Positions 7,169-14,507 of a stretch of DNA of 42,740 bases are shown here, one piece after another (position 1 is the stretch's first letter; each line of letters starts with the position of its first letter). The translations under genes and the position numbers were made by a program. Source of the stretch: an uncultured Collinsella sp. (lineage in GTDB: Bacteria; Actinomycetota; Coriobacteriia; Coriobacteriales; Coriobacteriaceae); contig USOG01000001.1 of NCBI GenBank assembly GCA_900556365.1, positions 1-42,740 of the forward strand. The letters run 5' to 3'. The notes beneath the pieces were generated by a model. It was not told the origin of the DNA and ran no database searches. It worked only from the letters and a program-made list of their open reading frames with translations.

Positions 7169-8644
7169 ATGGGTGCGCTCTACCTTGGTGTCGATGTGGG
7201 CACGTCATCGGTGAAGCTCACGTGCATTGATGAAGGCGGAAAAGTTGTCGCGACTGCGAGCGAGGCTTACGAGTGCTCTGAGCCTCATCCCGGTTGGCGG
7301 GAAATCAATCCCGAGACATGGTGGATCGCCATTTGCTCTGCATGCTCCCTGCTTGGAGAGAAAGTTGACCTGTCTCTAATAAAAGGCGTTGGCGCTACCG
7401 GGCAGATGCACACGACGGTCTTGATCGATGCCGATGGGGTGCCAACGTGTCCCGCCATAATGTGGAACGACCAGCGCACGATTGACGCCGTCTTTACCGA
7501 GAAGCAGTGGGCACTGTCTGCGGGCTATCCTAGGGTCGCCAGCTTTCTTTCGACTGGGGTTCCGGCGATTAACCTTGCATGGATAGCTAAGAATAATCCT
7601 GAGGGCCTTTCAAAGAGCGAAGTGTTTCTTTCGGTTTCAGATTGGATTGCTCTCAAGTTTGGCGGGCGTGCTGGTACGGACTATTGCGGGGCTTCGACAA
7701 CAGGGCTCTACGATAACGAGAGGCAAGCTTGGATCGGTGAGGTCTGCGAGCATTTCGGAATCCCCGAGTCGTTGCTTCCCGTTGTCGAGCCTTCTGATGC
7801 CGTAATTGGGACCGTGGTTGAGAGAGCTTCAAGCGAGACGGGAATTCCCGCAGGTGCCATGATCGTGAGGGGAACGGGCGACAATCCCGCGGCAGCGATC
7901 TGCACGGGATGCCTTTTGGAGGGCGTCCCCACCATCTCACTTGGAACAAGCGGCGTGCTGATGTATTCATCTGAGGGAGTTGACCTTCCGGCTGTTGGCA
8001 AGCCCGTGTTGTTCAAGTGGGGAAATACCCTTAAGACCCAAATTCAGCTGAGTATCAGATCGTGCGGCGGTGCCAAGGAATGGTGGTACGGGCAGATTCT
8101 AAGCAGTGAGTCCTACGATTTGGAGGACAAGGCCGTCGAGGACCCCTTCTACGACATGAGGGATCTCATGTTCTACCCCCATCTATCGGGAGAAAAAGTC
8201 CTGCACGGTTGCCCGTCGGTACGCGGTGCCTTTCTGGGGCTTGATCTTGACACGACTCGTTCCGAGCTCGAAAGGGCTCTGATGGAGGGCACGGCGTATG
8301 CCTTAAGGGAGCTCAAGGAGTCCGTGGACCATTCGGAAGAGTGGCGCAGCATCAGGCTCGTTGGAGGAGGGGCCAAGAACGATTTTTGGGCGCAAACGCT
8401 CTCCAACGTGTTGGGGGTCGATATGGTGCGGATGGAATCCTCCGGCGCCGGTCAGGGCACGGCGCTGCTGGCCCTCTCGGCTTCTTGCGGCCAAGACTTG
8501 ACGGCGGTTGCCGCAGGGGTCTGCAGAAAACTCGATTCCATTGAAAAAAACGACAGGGCCCATGAGCTCTACGACGCGCGTTTTAGCAGGTATATGCGTA
8601 TATTTGAGGCACTCCAAATTATCTATGAGCTAAATAGCGCGTAG
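7169..8644 (+). CDS. FGGY-family carbohydrate kinase (xylulokinase-like)
   Basis: Kinase of 491 residues that moves phosphate from ATP to a sugar or polyol. The N-terminal G-V-D-V-G-T-S-S-V-K (7-16) binds phosphate. G-Q-M-H, W-N-D-Q-R, G-T-G-D-N-P-A-A-A, S-L-G-T-S-G and G-G-G-A-K-N-D-F-W follow in the order seen in xylulokinase. I prefer ATG 7169, with GATGAGG five bases before it, over ATG 7154, which would add five residues and has a weaker site. It is odd beside a PTS that already phosphorylates its substrate: it may act on a PTS product, an internally generated ketose, or a second substrate. Confidence 0.85.
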   Translation: MGALYLGVDVGTSSVKLTCIDEGGKVVATASEAYECSEPHPGWREINPETWWIAICSACSLLGEKVDLSLIKGVGATGQMHTTVLIDADGVPTCPAIMWNDQRTIDAVFTEKQWALSAGYPRVASFLSTGVPAINLAWIAKNNPEGLSKSEVFLSVSDWIALKFGGRAGTDYCGASTTGLYDNERQAWIGEVCEHFGIPESLLPVVEPSDAVIGTVVERASSETGIPAGAMIVRGTGDNPAAAICTGCLLEGVPTISLGTSGVLMYSSEGVDLPAVGKPVLFKWGNTLKTQIQLSIRSCGGAKEWWYGQILSSESYDLEDKAVEDPFYDMRDLMFYPHLSGEKVLHGCPSVRGAFLGLDLDTTRSELERALMEGTAYALRELKESVDHSEEWRSIRLVGGGAKNDFWAQTLSNVLGVDMVRMESSGAGQGTALLALSASCGQDLTAVAAGVCRKLDSIEKNDRAHELYDARFSRYMRIFEALQIIYELNSA

Positions 8645-8722
8645 CCGTTTGTCTTGTAAAATCTACCGTTCACCGAAAGGAATGCGAGAAGGTAACTCGA
8701 AGAGCGGTCCCTTTGTAAGATA

Positions 8723-8737
8723 TAGACAACCGTAGAC
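8723..8737. promoter_or_regulatory. Possible weak GntR half-sites before the PTS genes
   Basis: TAGAC occurs at 8723-8727 and 8733-8737, one helical turn apart, each followed by AACC. They match half of the operator palindrome at 5430. The 183-base gap between the kinase and PTS genes holds no other gene. Confidence 0.25.
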
Positions 8738-8827
8738 AACCATGAGCGTATATGGCTGATTGAAAAGGAGGAGGGGGCGCTCAGGTAGAACGATAGAAGT
8801 AGCGAACATTAACTAAGGAGAATGAAA

Positions 8828-9373
8828 ATGGGAGCAGTAAACGATTTCCTTATCTTCCTTGCGGAGGGCTTTACCGGCCTGTTTAATGCGGCTGGTGATC
8901 AGTTTGCCTCGTTTATTACGGGCATGATCCCAATGCTGATCTGTCTGATCCTTACGATCAAGGCAGTCATCCAGCTGATCGGCGAGGAGCGTGTCTATGG
9001 GTTCATGAAGAAGTGCACCAAGTATGCAGTTCTCCGCTATACCCTCATCCCGTTCCTTTGCACTTTCTTCCTCTGCAATCCGATGGCATACACCTTTGGT
9101 GTGTTTGTCGAGGAGGACTACAAGCCCGCATTCTACGATGCGGTCGTGTCCATGATGCACCCCATCGTTGGCCTTTTCCCGCACGCTAACTCTTCCGAGC
9201 TCTTTGTTTGGCTTGGCATCTCGGCCGGCTACGAGGCACTGGGAAAGAACTCCTCCGAGCTTGCTATCCGCTTCCTCATTGTTGGTCTAATCGTCTGCCT
9301 GATCAAGGGCATTGTCACCGAGAAGCTGTACCTCATCATGAAGAAGCGCAACGAAGCTAAGCTTGCCGCCTAG
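8828..9373 (+). CDS. srlA: PTS glucitol/sorbitol-type EIIC component
   Basis: Integral membrane part of a glucitol-family phosphotransferase importer, 181 residues, matching SrlA/GutA in length and pattern. It opens with F-L-A-E-G-F-T-G-L-F, has hydrophobic helices (I-P-M-L-I-C-L-I-L-T-I-K-A), then F-L-C-N-P-M-A and G-L-F-P-H-A-N-S-S-E-L-F-V-W-L-G-I, all recognisable in enterobacterial SrlA. AAGGAG (8815-8820) lies seven bases before ATG 8828, so I choose that over ATG 8822. It forms one permease with the IIBC and IIA proteins downstream. The true substrate may not be sorbitol. Confidence 0.9.
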   Translation: MGAVNDFLIFLAEGFTGLFNAAGDQFASFITGMIPMLICLILTIKAVIQLIGEERVYGFMKKCTKYAVLRYTLIPFLCTFFLCNPMAYTFGVFVEEDYKPAFYDAVVSMMHPIVGLFPHANSSELFVWLGISAGYEALGKNSSELAIRFLIVGLIVCLIKGIVTEKLYLIMKKRNEAKLAA

Positions 9374-9402
9374 TAGTTCAGCGCAAAAGGAGAGTCTAAA
9401 TC

Positions 9403-10422
9403 ATGAGTGAATTCAAAAGCGTAAAGGCGTCCCACGGCGGCAACGGTTGGGGCGGTCCCCTCATCATTACCCCCACGGCCGAGAAGCCTTATGTTCTGAG
9501 CGTGACCCTGGGTGGCATCAGCCCGGTCGCCCTTCGCATTGCGGAGCTTACCGGCGCCGAGGCGCACGACCAGTTTAAGGACCCGATCGAGACCGATCAG
9601 GCATGCGCCGTTGTCATCGACTGCGCCGGCGTGGCTCGCTGCGGCACCTATCCCAAGATGGGCCTTAAGACGCTGAACATCAAGCCCGGTTCTCCGTCTG
9701 GTCCTCTGGCCCAGTTCATCACCGAGGATCTCTTTGCATCTGACGTCAATCCCGATTGCATCGTCCTTGCCGATGCGGCCGATGTTCCCGCTGAGCCGGT
9801 AAAGGCCGAGAAGGCACACGAGGAGACGACGAAGGAAAACGTCCACGCCAAGATCGCTGAGGGACGTGCCGAGCTCGCATCCAAGGAGTCTAACGGCTTC
9901 ATGGACGTTGTCTCCAAGATCGGCACCGGTGTCGGCCGCGTTATCAGCATCATCTACCAGGCTGCGCGCGATACCGTGAACGATGTTATCCGCAACATCA
10001 TCCCCTTTATGGCGTTTGTCTCGGTGTTGATCGGCATTATTAACTACACGGGTTTCGCGAACGTTCTCGCCGGCGTTCTCACTCCGCTTGCGGGCTCGCT
10101 GCCCGGTATGCTGGCAATTGGCATGTTCTGCTCAATCCCGTTCCTTTCGCCTTTGATCTGCCCGGGCGCAATCATCGCTTCTGTGCTTTCTGTCCTTGTT
10201 GGCAACCAAATCGCCAACGGCACGATTCCCGCCAACTTTGCCCTTCCCGGCTTCTTTGCCGTCAACTGCCAGGTTGGTTCCGACTTTGCTCCCGTTGGCA
10301 TGACTCTCATGGAGGCAAAGCCCGAGACGATCGAAATCGGTTACCCTGCATTCCTGTTTGGCAAGCTGATTACCACCCCGATTCAGATTATTCTTGCCTA
10401 CGTACTGTCCTTTGGCCTGTAA
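9403..10422 (+). CDS. srlE: PTS glucitol/sorbitol-type EIIBC component
   Basis: Protein of 339 residues matching SrlE. The N-terminal IIB domain starts G-G-N-G-W-G-G-P-L and carries V-I-D-C-A-G-V-A-R-C-G-T-Y-P (Cys74 and Cys80), the region of the phosphorylated cysteine. A charged linker at about 130-165 leads to the C-terminal membrane domain with N-I-I-P-F-M-A-F-V and I-P-F-L-S-P-L-I-C-P-G-A. It takes phosphate from the IIA protein and passes it to the incoming sugar. AGGAGAG precedes ATG 9403. Confidence 0.92.
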   Translation: MSEFKSVKASHGGNGWGGPLIITPTAEKPYVLSVTLGGISPVALRIAELTGAEAHDQFKDPIETDQACAVVIDCAGVARCGTYPKMGLKTLNIKPGSPSGPLAQFITEDLFASDVNPDCIVLADAADVPAEPVKAEKAHEETTKENVHAKIAEGRAELASKESNGFMDVVSKIGTGVGRVISIIYQAARDTVNDVIRNIIPFMAFVSVLIGIINYTGFANVLAGVLTPLAGSLPGMLAIGMFCSIPFLSPLICPGAIIASVLSVLVGNQIANGTIPANFALPGFFAVNCQVGSDFAPVGMTLMEAKPETIEIGYPAFLFGKLITTPIQIILAYVLSFGL

Positions 10423-10451
10423 ACTGAAGCTTTAAGAGGGAAAGGCCCACT

Positions 10452-10835
10452 ATGCTCAACGCGCTCATTACAATAGCCTTCTTTATTCTCGTATGGCTTG
10501 CAGGAACATTCACCCAGTATCGCTACTGGAAGAGGGTGCGCATTCTTATCCATGAGCGCGCTCGCGATCATGAGGGATACTTGGGCACGGGTATGTGCAA
10601 GGTGAGTTTTAGCCGAAAGGCGTTTGTGATGATTCTGACTGATCATGATGGCGTGATTAACGGTTGCTATGAGCTCAAAGGGCTTTCCCTCAAACCAGAG
10701 TTTTCGGAGATGAGCGAGATGCTGGGGCTGAATATCGAGACCGCCCTAGACCATCTGGCCAACGAAAGCTATCACGATGCTTTTGCCCAGGCTATTCGTG
10801 TTATCGACAGGTCAATGACTGCGCCTGCGGCGTAA
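10452..10835 (+). CDS. GutM-like protein of the glucitol PTS operon
   Basis: Protein of 127 residues with one N-terminal membrane helix (about 3-22) and a small cytoplasmic domain containing R-Y-W-K-R, G-Y-L-G-T-G and Y-E-L-K-G-L-S-L-K-P. It resembles GutM (SrlM) of enterobacteria in length, layout and position between PTS genes. GutM is described as an activator of the gut operon, but the membrane helix also allows an accessory role with the permease. GGGAAAGG precedes ATG 10452. The assignment rests on weak similarity plus context. Confidence 0.7.
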   Translation: MLNALITIAFFILVWLAGTFTQYRYWKRVRILIHERARDHEGYLGTGMCKVSFSRKAFVMILTDHDGVINGCYELKGLSLKPEFSEMSEMLGLNIETALDHLANESYHDAFAQAIRVIDRSMTAPAA

Positions 10836-10854
10836 CAAAGATAGGAGAAATCAA

Positions 10855-11208
10855 ATGTACAGGGTTAAGGTCACTGAGATCGGCTCGTTTGTTGAGGAAC
10901 TTCTCAACGAGAAGATGGTGGTCCTGTTTGGCCCGACCGCTCCTGCAGAGTTGCGCGACATCTGCGTCGTTCACGATGGAACTCCCACGGAGGATAACGT
11001 GCTTGCTGAGGGCGGCACCATTTCCATCGGCGATCAGGTCTACACGATTAAGGAGTTTGGTGAAGCTGCGAACGAGAACATGGGAGGGCTCGGTCATCTA
11101 ACCATTGCGTTCGATGACGAGCGAGAGCTGCTTCCTGGAACGGTTCTCGTGACACCAAGCGTGCTTCCCAAGCTGGAAACCGGCATCGAGATTAGCTTCA
11201 ACGGCTAA
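10855..11208 (+). CDS. srlB: PTS glucitol/sorbitol-type EIIA component
   Basis: Cytoplasmic phosphocarrier of 117 residues, the family's normal length. F-G-P-T-A-P-A-E-L-R-D-I-C-V-V-H contains the phospho-accepting His40, and G-G-L-G-H-L-T-I-A-F is the conserved downstream motif. It receives phosphate from HPr and donates it to the IIB cysteine of the neighbouring EIIBC. TAGGAGAA lies just before ATG 10855. Confidence 0.92.
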   Translation: MYRVKVTEIGSFVEELLNEKMVVLFGPTAPAELRDICVVHDGTPTEDNVLAEGGTISIGDQVYTIKEFGEAANENMGGLGHLTIAFDDERELLPGTVLVTPSVLPKLETGIEISFNG

Positions 11209-11256
11209 ATCGCTCGGTATGGCAGGCCATGTATTAGTCGGAAAGGACGTGTTCTC

Positions 11257-11931
11257 ATGAAACGTTCCGATTTAAAACTGCCACTTTTCACGGTCAGTCC
11301 TAAGACCTATTTGCTTGCGGACGATTCAATTGCAGCGGCTCATCTTACGGATGAAATCGCAAAAGATCGAGATCATTCGATTTTTTGGACTGCTCCCGTT
11401 CCCGAGCTCTGCGCAATTGCGAAGGATTTGAAATTTGCAATTCCCACAGCGCAGCATGCCGATCTTATCGGTGACGGAAAAGGAATGGGACTGACACCTC
11501 TTGAGTCGCTTAAGAGCGCGGGAGTTCAAGCTGTCTTTCTAAATCACACGGCACACCCCCTGACCGTTGATAAGTTGGCGGCAACGATCGATCGCGCTCG
11601 TGAGCTTGAGATTCTAACCATTGTTGCAGCCGATAGCGTGATTGAGTCCAAAGCGGTTGCGGCGATGGATCCGGACGTGATTCTTTGCGAGCCGAGCAGC
11701 CTTGTGGGAACCGGCCATACAAGCGGCGATGATTACATCGCAGAGACCATCGCTGCCGTACGGTCCATCAATCCCGACATCGTTATCATGGAGGGAGCGG
11801 GAATCAGGTGTGGAGGCGATGTTCGTCGCTTGATTGGACTTGGCGCGCAAGGCACCGGCATTTCGAGTGCCCTGGCGATTACGGATGACAGGGCAGCGTT
11901 GCTTACGGAGCTGTTTGACGCGCTGGACTAA
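11257..11931 (+). CDS. Triosephosphate isomerase-like protein
   Basis: Protein of 224 residues with a TIM-barrel pattern close to archaeal-type triosephosphate isomerase. Lys16 (S-P-K-T-Y), a His in L-N-H-T-A-H-P (His97) and Glu145 (C-E-P-S-S-L-V-G-T-G) match the catalytic Lys, His and Glu. G-A-G-I and G-T-G-I-S-S-A-L are phosphate loops. The usual N/G-H-S-E-R/H segment is altered to N-H-T-A-H, so the conserved Ser and Glu after the His are missing. It is the last gene of the operon and would interconvert the aldolase products, or act on a modified triose or tetrose phosphate. A housekeeping tpiA is expected elsewhere. Confidence 0.75.
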   Translation: MKRSDLKLPLFTVSPKTYLLADDSIAAAHLTDEIAKDRDHSIFWTAPVPELCAIAKDLKFAIPTAQHADLIGDGKGMGLTPLESLKSAGVQAVFLNHTAHPLTVDKLAATIDRARELEILTIVAADSVIESKAVAAMDPDVILCEPSSLVGTGHTSGDDYIAETIAAVRSINPDIVIMEGAGIRCGGDVRRLIGLGAQGTGISSALAITDDRAALLTELFDALD

Positions 11932-11940
11932 AACCGTCTA

Positions 11941-11972
11941 CAAAAAGGCGAACCCACGGGTTCGCCTTTTTG
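11941..11972. terminator. Bidirectional terminator between the sugar operon and GntR gene
   Basis: A perfect 15-base stem (11941-11955 with 11958-11972) has an AC loop, with A-rich and T-rich flanks that serve both converging genes. Confidence 0.92.
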
Positions 11973-12017
11973 CGTTTTGGGATTATATTTGGCGTAATGC
12001 CGCCGCTCTCAAGAGCT

Positions 12018-12776
12018 TTAATGGCGACGCTGAAAAACGGTGCCAAGCTGGAACCTGCTGGATTTAAGCCATACGCGCGCATATTCAATTGCAGAGTCAT
12101 TGTCCAAGTAGACTGTTTGAAGCTGCTGAAGAAGCGGGGACTGCGTAGAGAGACCGAGCGCATCCGCGCGTTGGGTGTCCGCGAGCTTTGCCACAAAGGA
12201 GGTCTTTGAGTATTCGATCTGGTGGCCTGAGAGCCGCTCGATTATTGCAAAGAGACCTTCGTTAACAAAGTCGGCTGTTTCAATACCTGGGACAAGCGCC
12301 ATATTGATGTTGTTTTCGATGAACATCACAGGTTCACCCTCAACGCTGCGCACTCGCTCGAGATGAAGGTAGTCAGAACCTTCGACAATACCGAGATGTC
12401 TGGAAATATCTTCGTCCGACTTACGAATTTCACAATCGAGAATGTTTGTTTCGAAAGAAAGGCCTTGCTCGATTAGAGATTCGGAGAAAGAGATAAGACC
12501 CTCTGTAAGGGGGAAAGAGATGTCTTTTGACTTAACGTAAGTTCCCTTTCCCTGAATTTGCTCAAGCAGGCCCTCATCAACAAGCTTGGAAATGGCCTTT
12601 TTGATGCTGCCGCGGCTGACGCCGAGCGTACTCATGAGCTCGACTTCCGACGGGATTTTGGATGCTTGCTCCCAAGCTCCTGAGGCGATGTTCTCGCGCA
12701 GATAGTCGACCACCTGCATATAGATGGGGGTGGGACAATCCTTTTTAATATGTGAATTGTTGACGCGATTGGTCAC
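12018..12776 (-). CDS. GntR-family transcriptional regulator with UTRA domain (HutC type)
   Basis: Regulator of 252 residues. The N-terminal winged helix (about 15-80) contains the typical S-R-G-S-I-K-K-A-I-S-K-L and G-K-G-T-Y-V segments. The C-terminal UTRA effector domain (about 95-240) contains H-L-E-R-V-R-S-V-E-G-E-P and ends S-A-I-E-Y-A-R-V-W. The start is GTG 12776, behind AGGAGA. It faces the PTS operon and is the best candidate to bind the TAGACGTCTA sites at 5430, 6205 and 6228, with a phosphorylated sugar as the likely effector. Confidence 0.88.
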   Translation of the reverse strand: MTNRVNNSHIKKDCPTPIYMQVVDYLRENIASGAWEQASKIPSEVELMSTLGVSRGSIKKAISKLVDEGLLEQIQGKGTYVKSKDISFPLTEGLISFSESLIEQGLSFETNILDCEIRKSDEDISRHLGIVEGSDYLHLERVRSVEGEPVMFIENNINMALVPGIETADFVNEGLFAIIERLSGHQIEYSKTSFVAKLADTQRADALGLSTQSPLLQQLQTVYLDNDSAIEYARVWLKSSRFQLGTVFQRRH

Positions 12777-12795
12777 AGTTTCTCCTGATTACTTT

Positions 12796-12832
12796 GAAGC
12801 AAAATTACCTTCATTTTACGTTGTTTTGCTTC
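12796..12832. promoter_or_regulatory. Inverted repeat in the gntR promoter region
   Basis: GAAGCAAAA (12796-12804) and TTTTGCTTC (12824-12832) are perfect inverted copies. On the minus strand they flank TAAAAT, a possible -10 element of the regulator gene. The motif differs from the operon operators, so it is either a separate operator or a secondary structure. The rest of the gap to 13053 shows no gene. Confidence 0.4.
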
Positions 12833-13053
12833 GATTAACTTATCGAGATTGTGATTGCAAAGAATAAATCACGTATTTAATGTAGGGCTTCTGCTGCTTT
12901 GGCTGCCTGTCTGGCGTTTGCCGTCTACTCTTCATCGACAATACGGGTATCTTGGAGAGATGACCCCATGTCACAGAAATGCGCCGTAGGAGGCAAGAAT
13001 CAGCCTTCCGTGTGCGTCGGTGACAAACGATGCGGGTGTGGCCCCGGTTGAAC

Positions 13054-14037
13054 CTACTCTCCGGCGGCCTGGTTGCGGCCGGTGGCGTAGTCGATCTGCA
13101 CGTGCGGCTGCAGGTTGTAGCAATATACACGGAAGCAGAGGGTCTTGCCGTGGTCCTCGACCGATTGCGCCTCAAGGCGCACACCGCGGCAGACAAGTTC
13201 CTCTTCGTTATACATGGGCGTGACGCGGTAGAGCACATGGTTGCCCGTGTCGCGGATGTAGCCGAGAATCTGCTCCTCAAACGGCAGCATGCCCGTTTCG
13301 TTGAGATAGCGCGTGCCGGTGAGGAGATTTTTGCGGTTGGCGTTTTCGCCGCAGAGCGACCAGGCGATAAGGTGGCAGCGGTTGTAGAGGCTCTGGCCCG
13401 GAATAAAGTCGTAGCGCTGCTGGTGCCAACCGGCAGGATGGATACGCGAGATATCGCCGCGCTCGCCTTGACCGAGCGACTCGGGGCCTACACAGGCGAG
13501 CGCCTTGCGAGTGCGGCCCAGGCTGTCGAGCTTGGAGAATTTCTTAAAGCAGCCCTCTTCTGTAGCGCGCTCGTATTCATCGAGCGTGAATGATGGTGTG
13601 CCGAGCGGGTGCGTGCTGTCGGTGCGAAGGGCAACGTAGGGGTTGCCGGCGTAGTCGGGAATGCTGCTGAGATAAACACCGCGGGCGCGGTTGAGGTCGG
13701 GATTTTCGACCTCGTCGATGGGGGTGGCGGCACTGTCCGCGGAAACGTCGTCATCGGTGTCGGTCGCGGCGGAATCGGAGCCATCGCCAGGGTCCTGGCC
13801 GTTTTGAGGGTCCGGGGAGCTCGCCGTTCCCGATTCGAGCCGAGCGACCAGGCCCGCCTCGTCGTCGGTGCGGCTGGGACTCTCGTTTTGTTTTTCGGCC
13901 AGAGCCGCCGCCTGCTCATCGCTTTGCGGCGACAGCAGCTTGGGCGCTCCGTCGAGCGATCCCGTAAACAGCGCAAACCCCAGCACCACGGCGGTGCCGA
14001 TGGAAAGTACTTGCTTGTAGGTGGACTTGCGCGACAT
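13054..14037 (-). CDS. Membrane-anchored or secreted DNA/RNA non-specific endonuclease
   Basis: Protein of 327 residues with an N-terminal hydrophobic signal or anchor (about 8-27), a low-complexity acidic linker rich in Asp, Ser and Pro (about 35-115), and a C-terminal beta-beta-alpha-metal nuclease domain. The active-site stretch is Y-N-R-C-H-L-I-A-W with His222, followed by N-R-K-N-L-L-T-G-T-R-Y-L-N. This is the Y-N-R-x-H-L variant of the DRGH motif found in streptococcal-type extracellular nucleases. It probably degrades external nucleic acid for nutrition or biofilm control. CAGGAGCC lies before ATG 14037. No competence genes are nearby. Confidence 0.85.
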   Translation of the reverse strand: MSRKSTYKQVLSIGTAVVLGFALFTGSLDGAPKLLSPQSDEQAAALAEKQNESPSRTDDEAGLVARLESGTASSPDPQNGQDPGDGSDSAATDTDDDVSADSAATPIDEVENPDLNRARGVYLSSIPDYAGNPYVALRTDSTHPLGTPSFTLDEYERATEEGCFKKFSKLDSLGRTRKALACVGPESLGQGERGDISRIHPAGWHQQRYDFIPGQSLYNRCHLIAWSLCGENANRKNLLTGTRYLNETGMLPFEEQILGYIRDTGNHVLYRVTPMYNEEELVCRGVRLEAQSVEDHGKTLCFRVYCYNLQPHVQIDYATGRNQAAGE

Positions 14038-14192
14038 TGAGGCTCCTGGATGGACGGTTGGGAATCTACCAGTCTAGCAGGAGCCGGCAGGGGCCGTTCT
14101 GTCGAACAAATACTCAAGATTTGGGATAGACGTTACTGATTCATTTGCCTCATATGGAGCTGCGGCGGTTGTGTACATGGAATCAGTCGGCG

Positions 14193-14243
14193 TTTCTCCA
14201 GATAAAACCTGCCAAAATAAGCCTGTCCCTTTTTGGTAGGTTA
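14193..14243 (+). repeat. REP-like element, family A copy 1
   Basis: About 50 bases. AACCTGCCAAAA and TTTTTGGTAGGTT form an imperfect inverted repeat around CCTGTCCC, with CCAGATAA as the left shoulder. Related copies lie at 16281, 19305 (inverted) and 21485. It sits in the 470-base gap between the nuclease and AlbA_2 genes; apart from this copy and the TTAGAGAG array I see nothing else there. Confidence 0.85.
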
Positions 14244-14313
14244 ATCGTGAGCTATTTCACCGCAACTTAGGGCACGGTTAGGATGTGTGCACTTTAAAAA
14301 GAAGAACCCATGA

Positions 14314-14502
14314 TTAGAGAGGTCGCGCTCGTCTCTCTAAATGTCTCTATAAAGAGAAAGTCAGTTAAAGAGATAACATTGGGCAATCTAACAGTGAATT
14401 CGATACATCTCTCTAAATGTCTCTCTAAAATAAGGTGCTTATCTCTCTAAAGTTAGAGAGATATACTATACTTTAGAGAGATAAATCTATCGTTTTAGAG
14501 AG
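14314..14502 (+). promoter_or_regulatory. Array of TTAGAGAG repeats before the AlbA_2 regulator gene
   Basis: Exact TTAGAGAG or its complement CTCTCTAA occurs at 14314, 14333, 14409, 14421, 14443, 14453, 14473 and 14495, with variants at 14345 and 14365. The pair at 14440-14463 is a perfect palindrome: TATCTCTCTAA, two bases, TTAGAGAGATA. A 22-base unit of two direct copies spaced 12 bp apart occurs at 14332 and again at 14408. The last copy ends six bases before the start codon. This looks like an autoregulatory operator array. Confidence 0.75.
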
Positions 14503-14507
14503 ACGGA

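Noticed and set aside
12840..13280. A 146-codon minus-strand frame overlapping the nuclease end
   Set aside because: It lies mostly in another frame of the nuclease gene and has Arg/Ser/Thr-rich shadow composition.
14314..14502. A CRISPR-like array
   Set aside because: Repeats are only eight bases, in both orientations, without regular spacers or cas genes.
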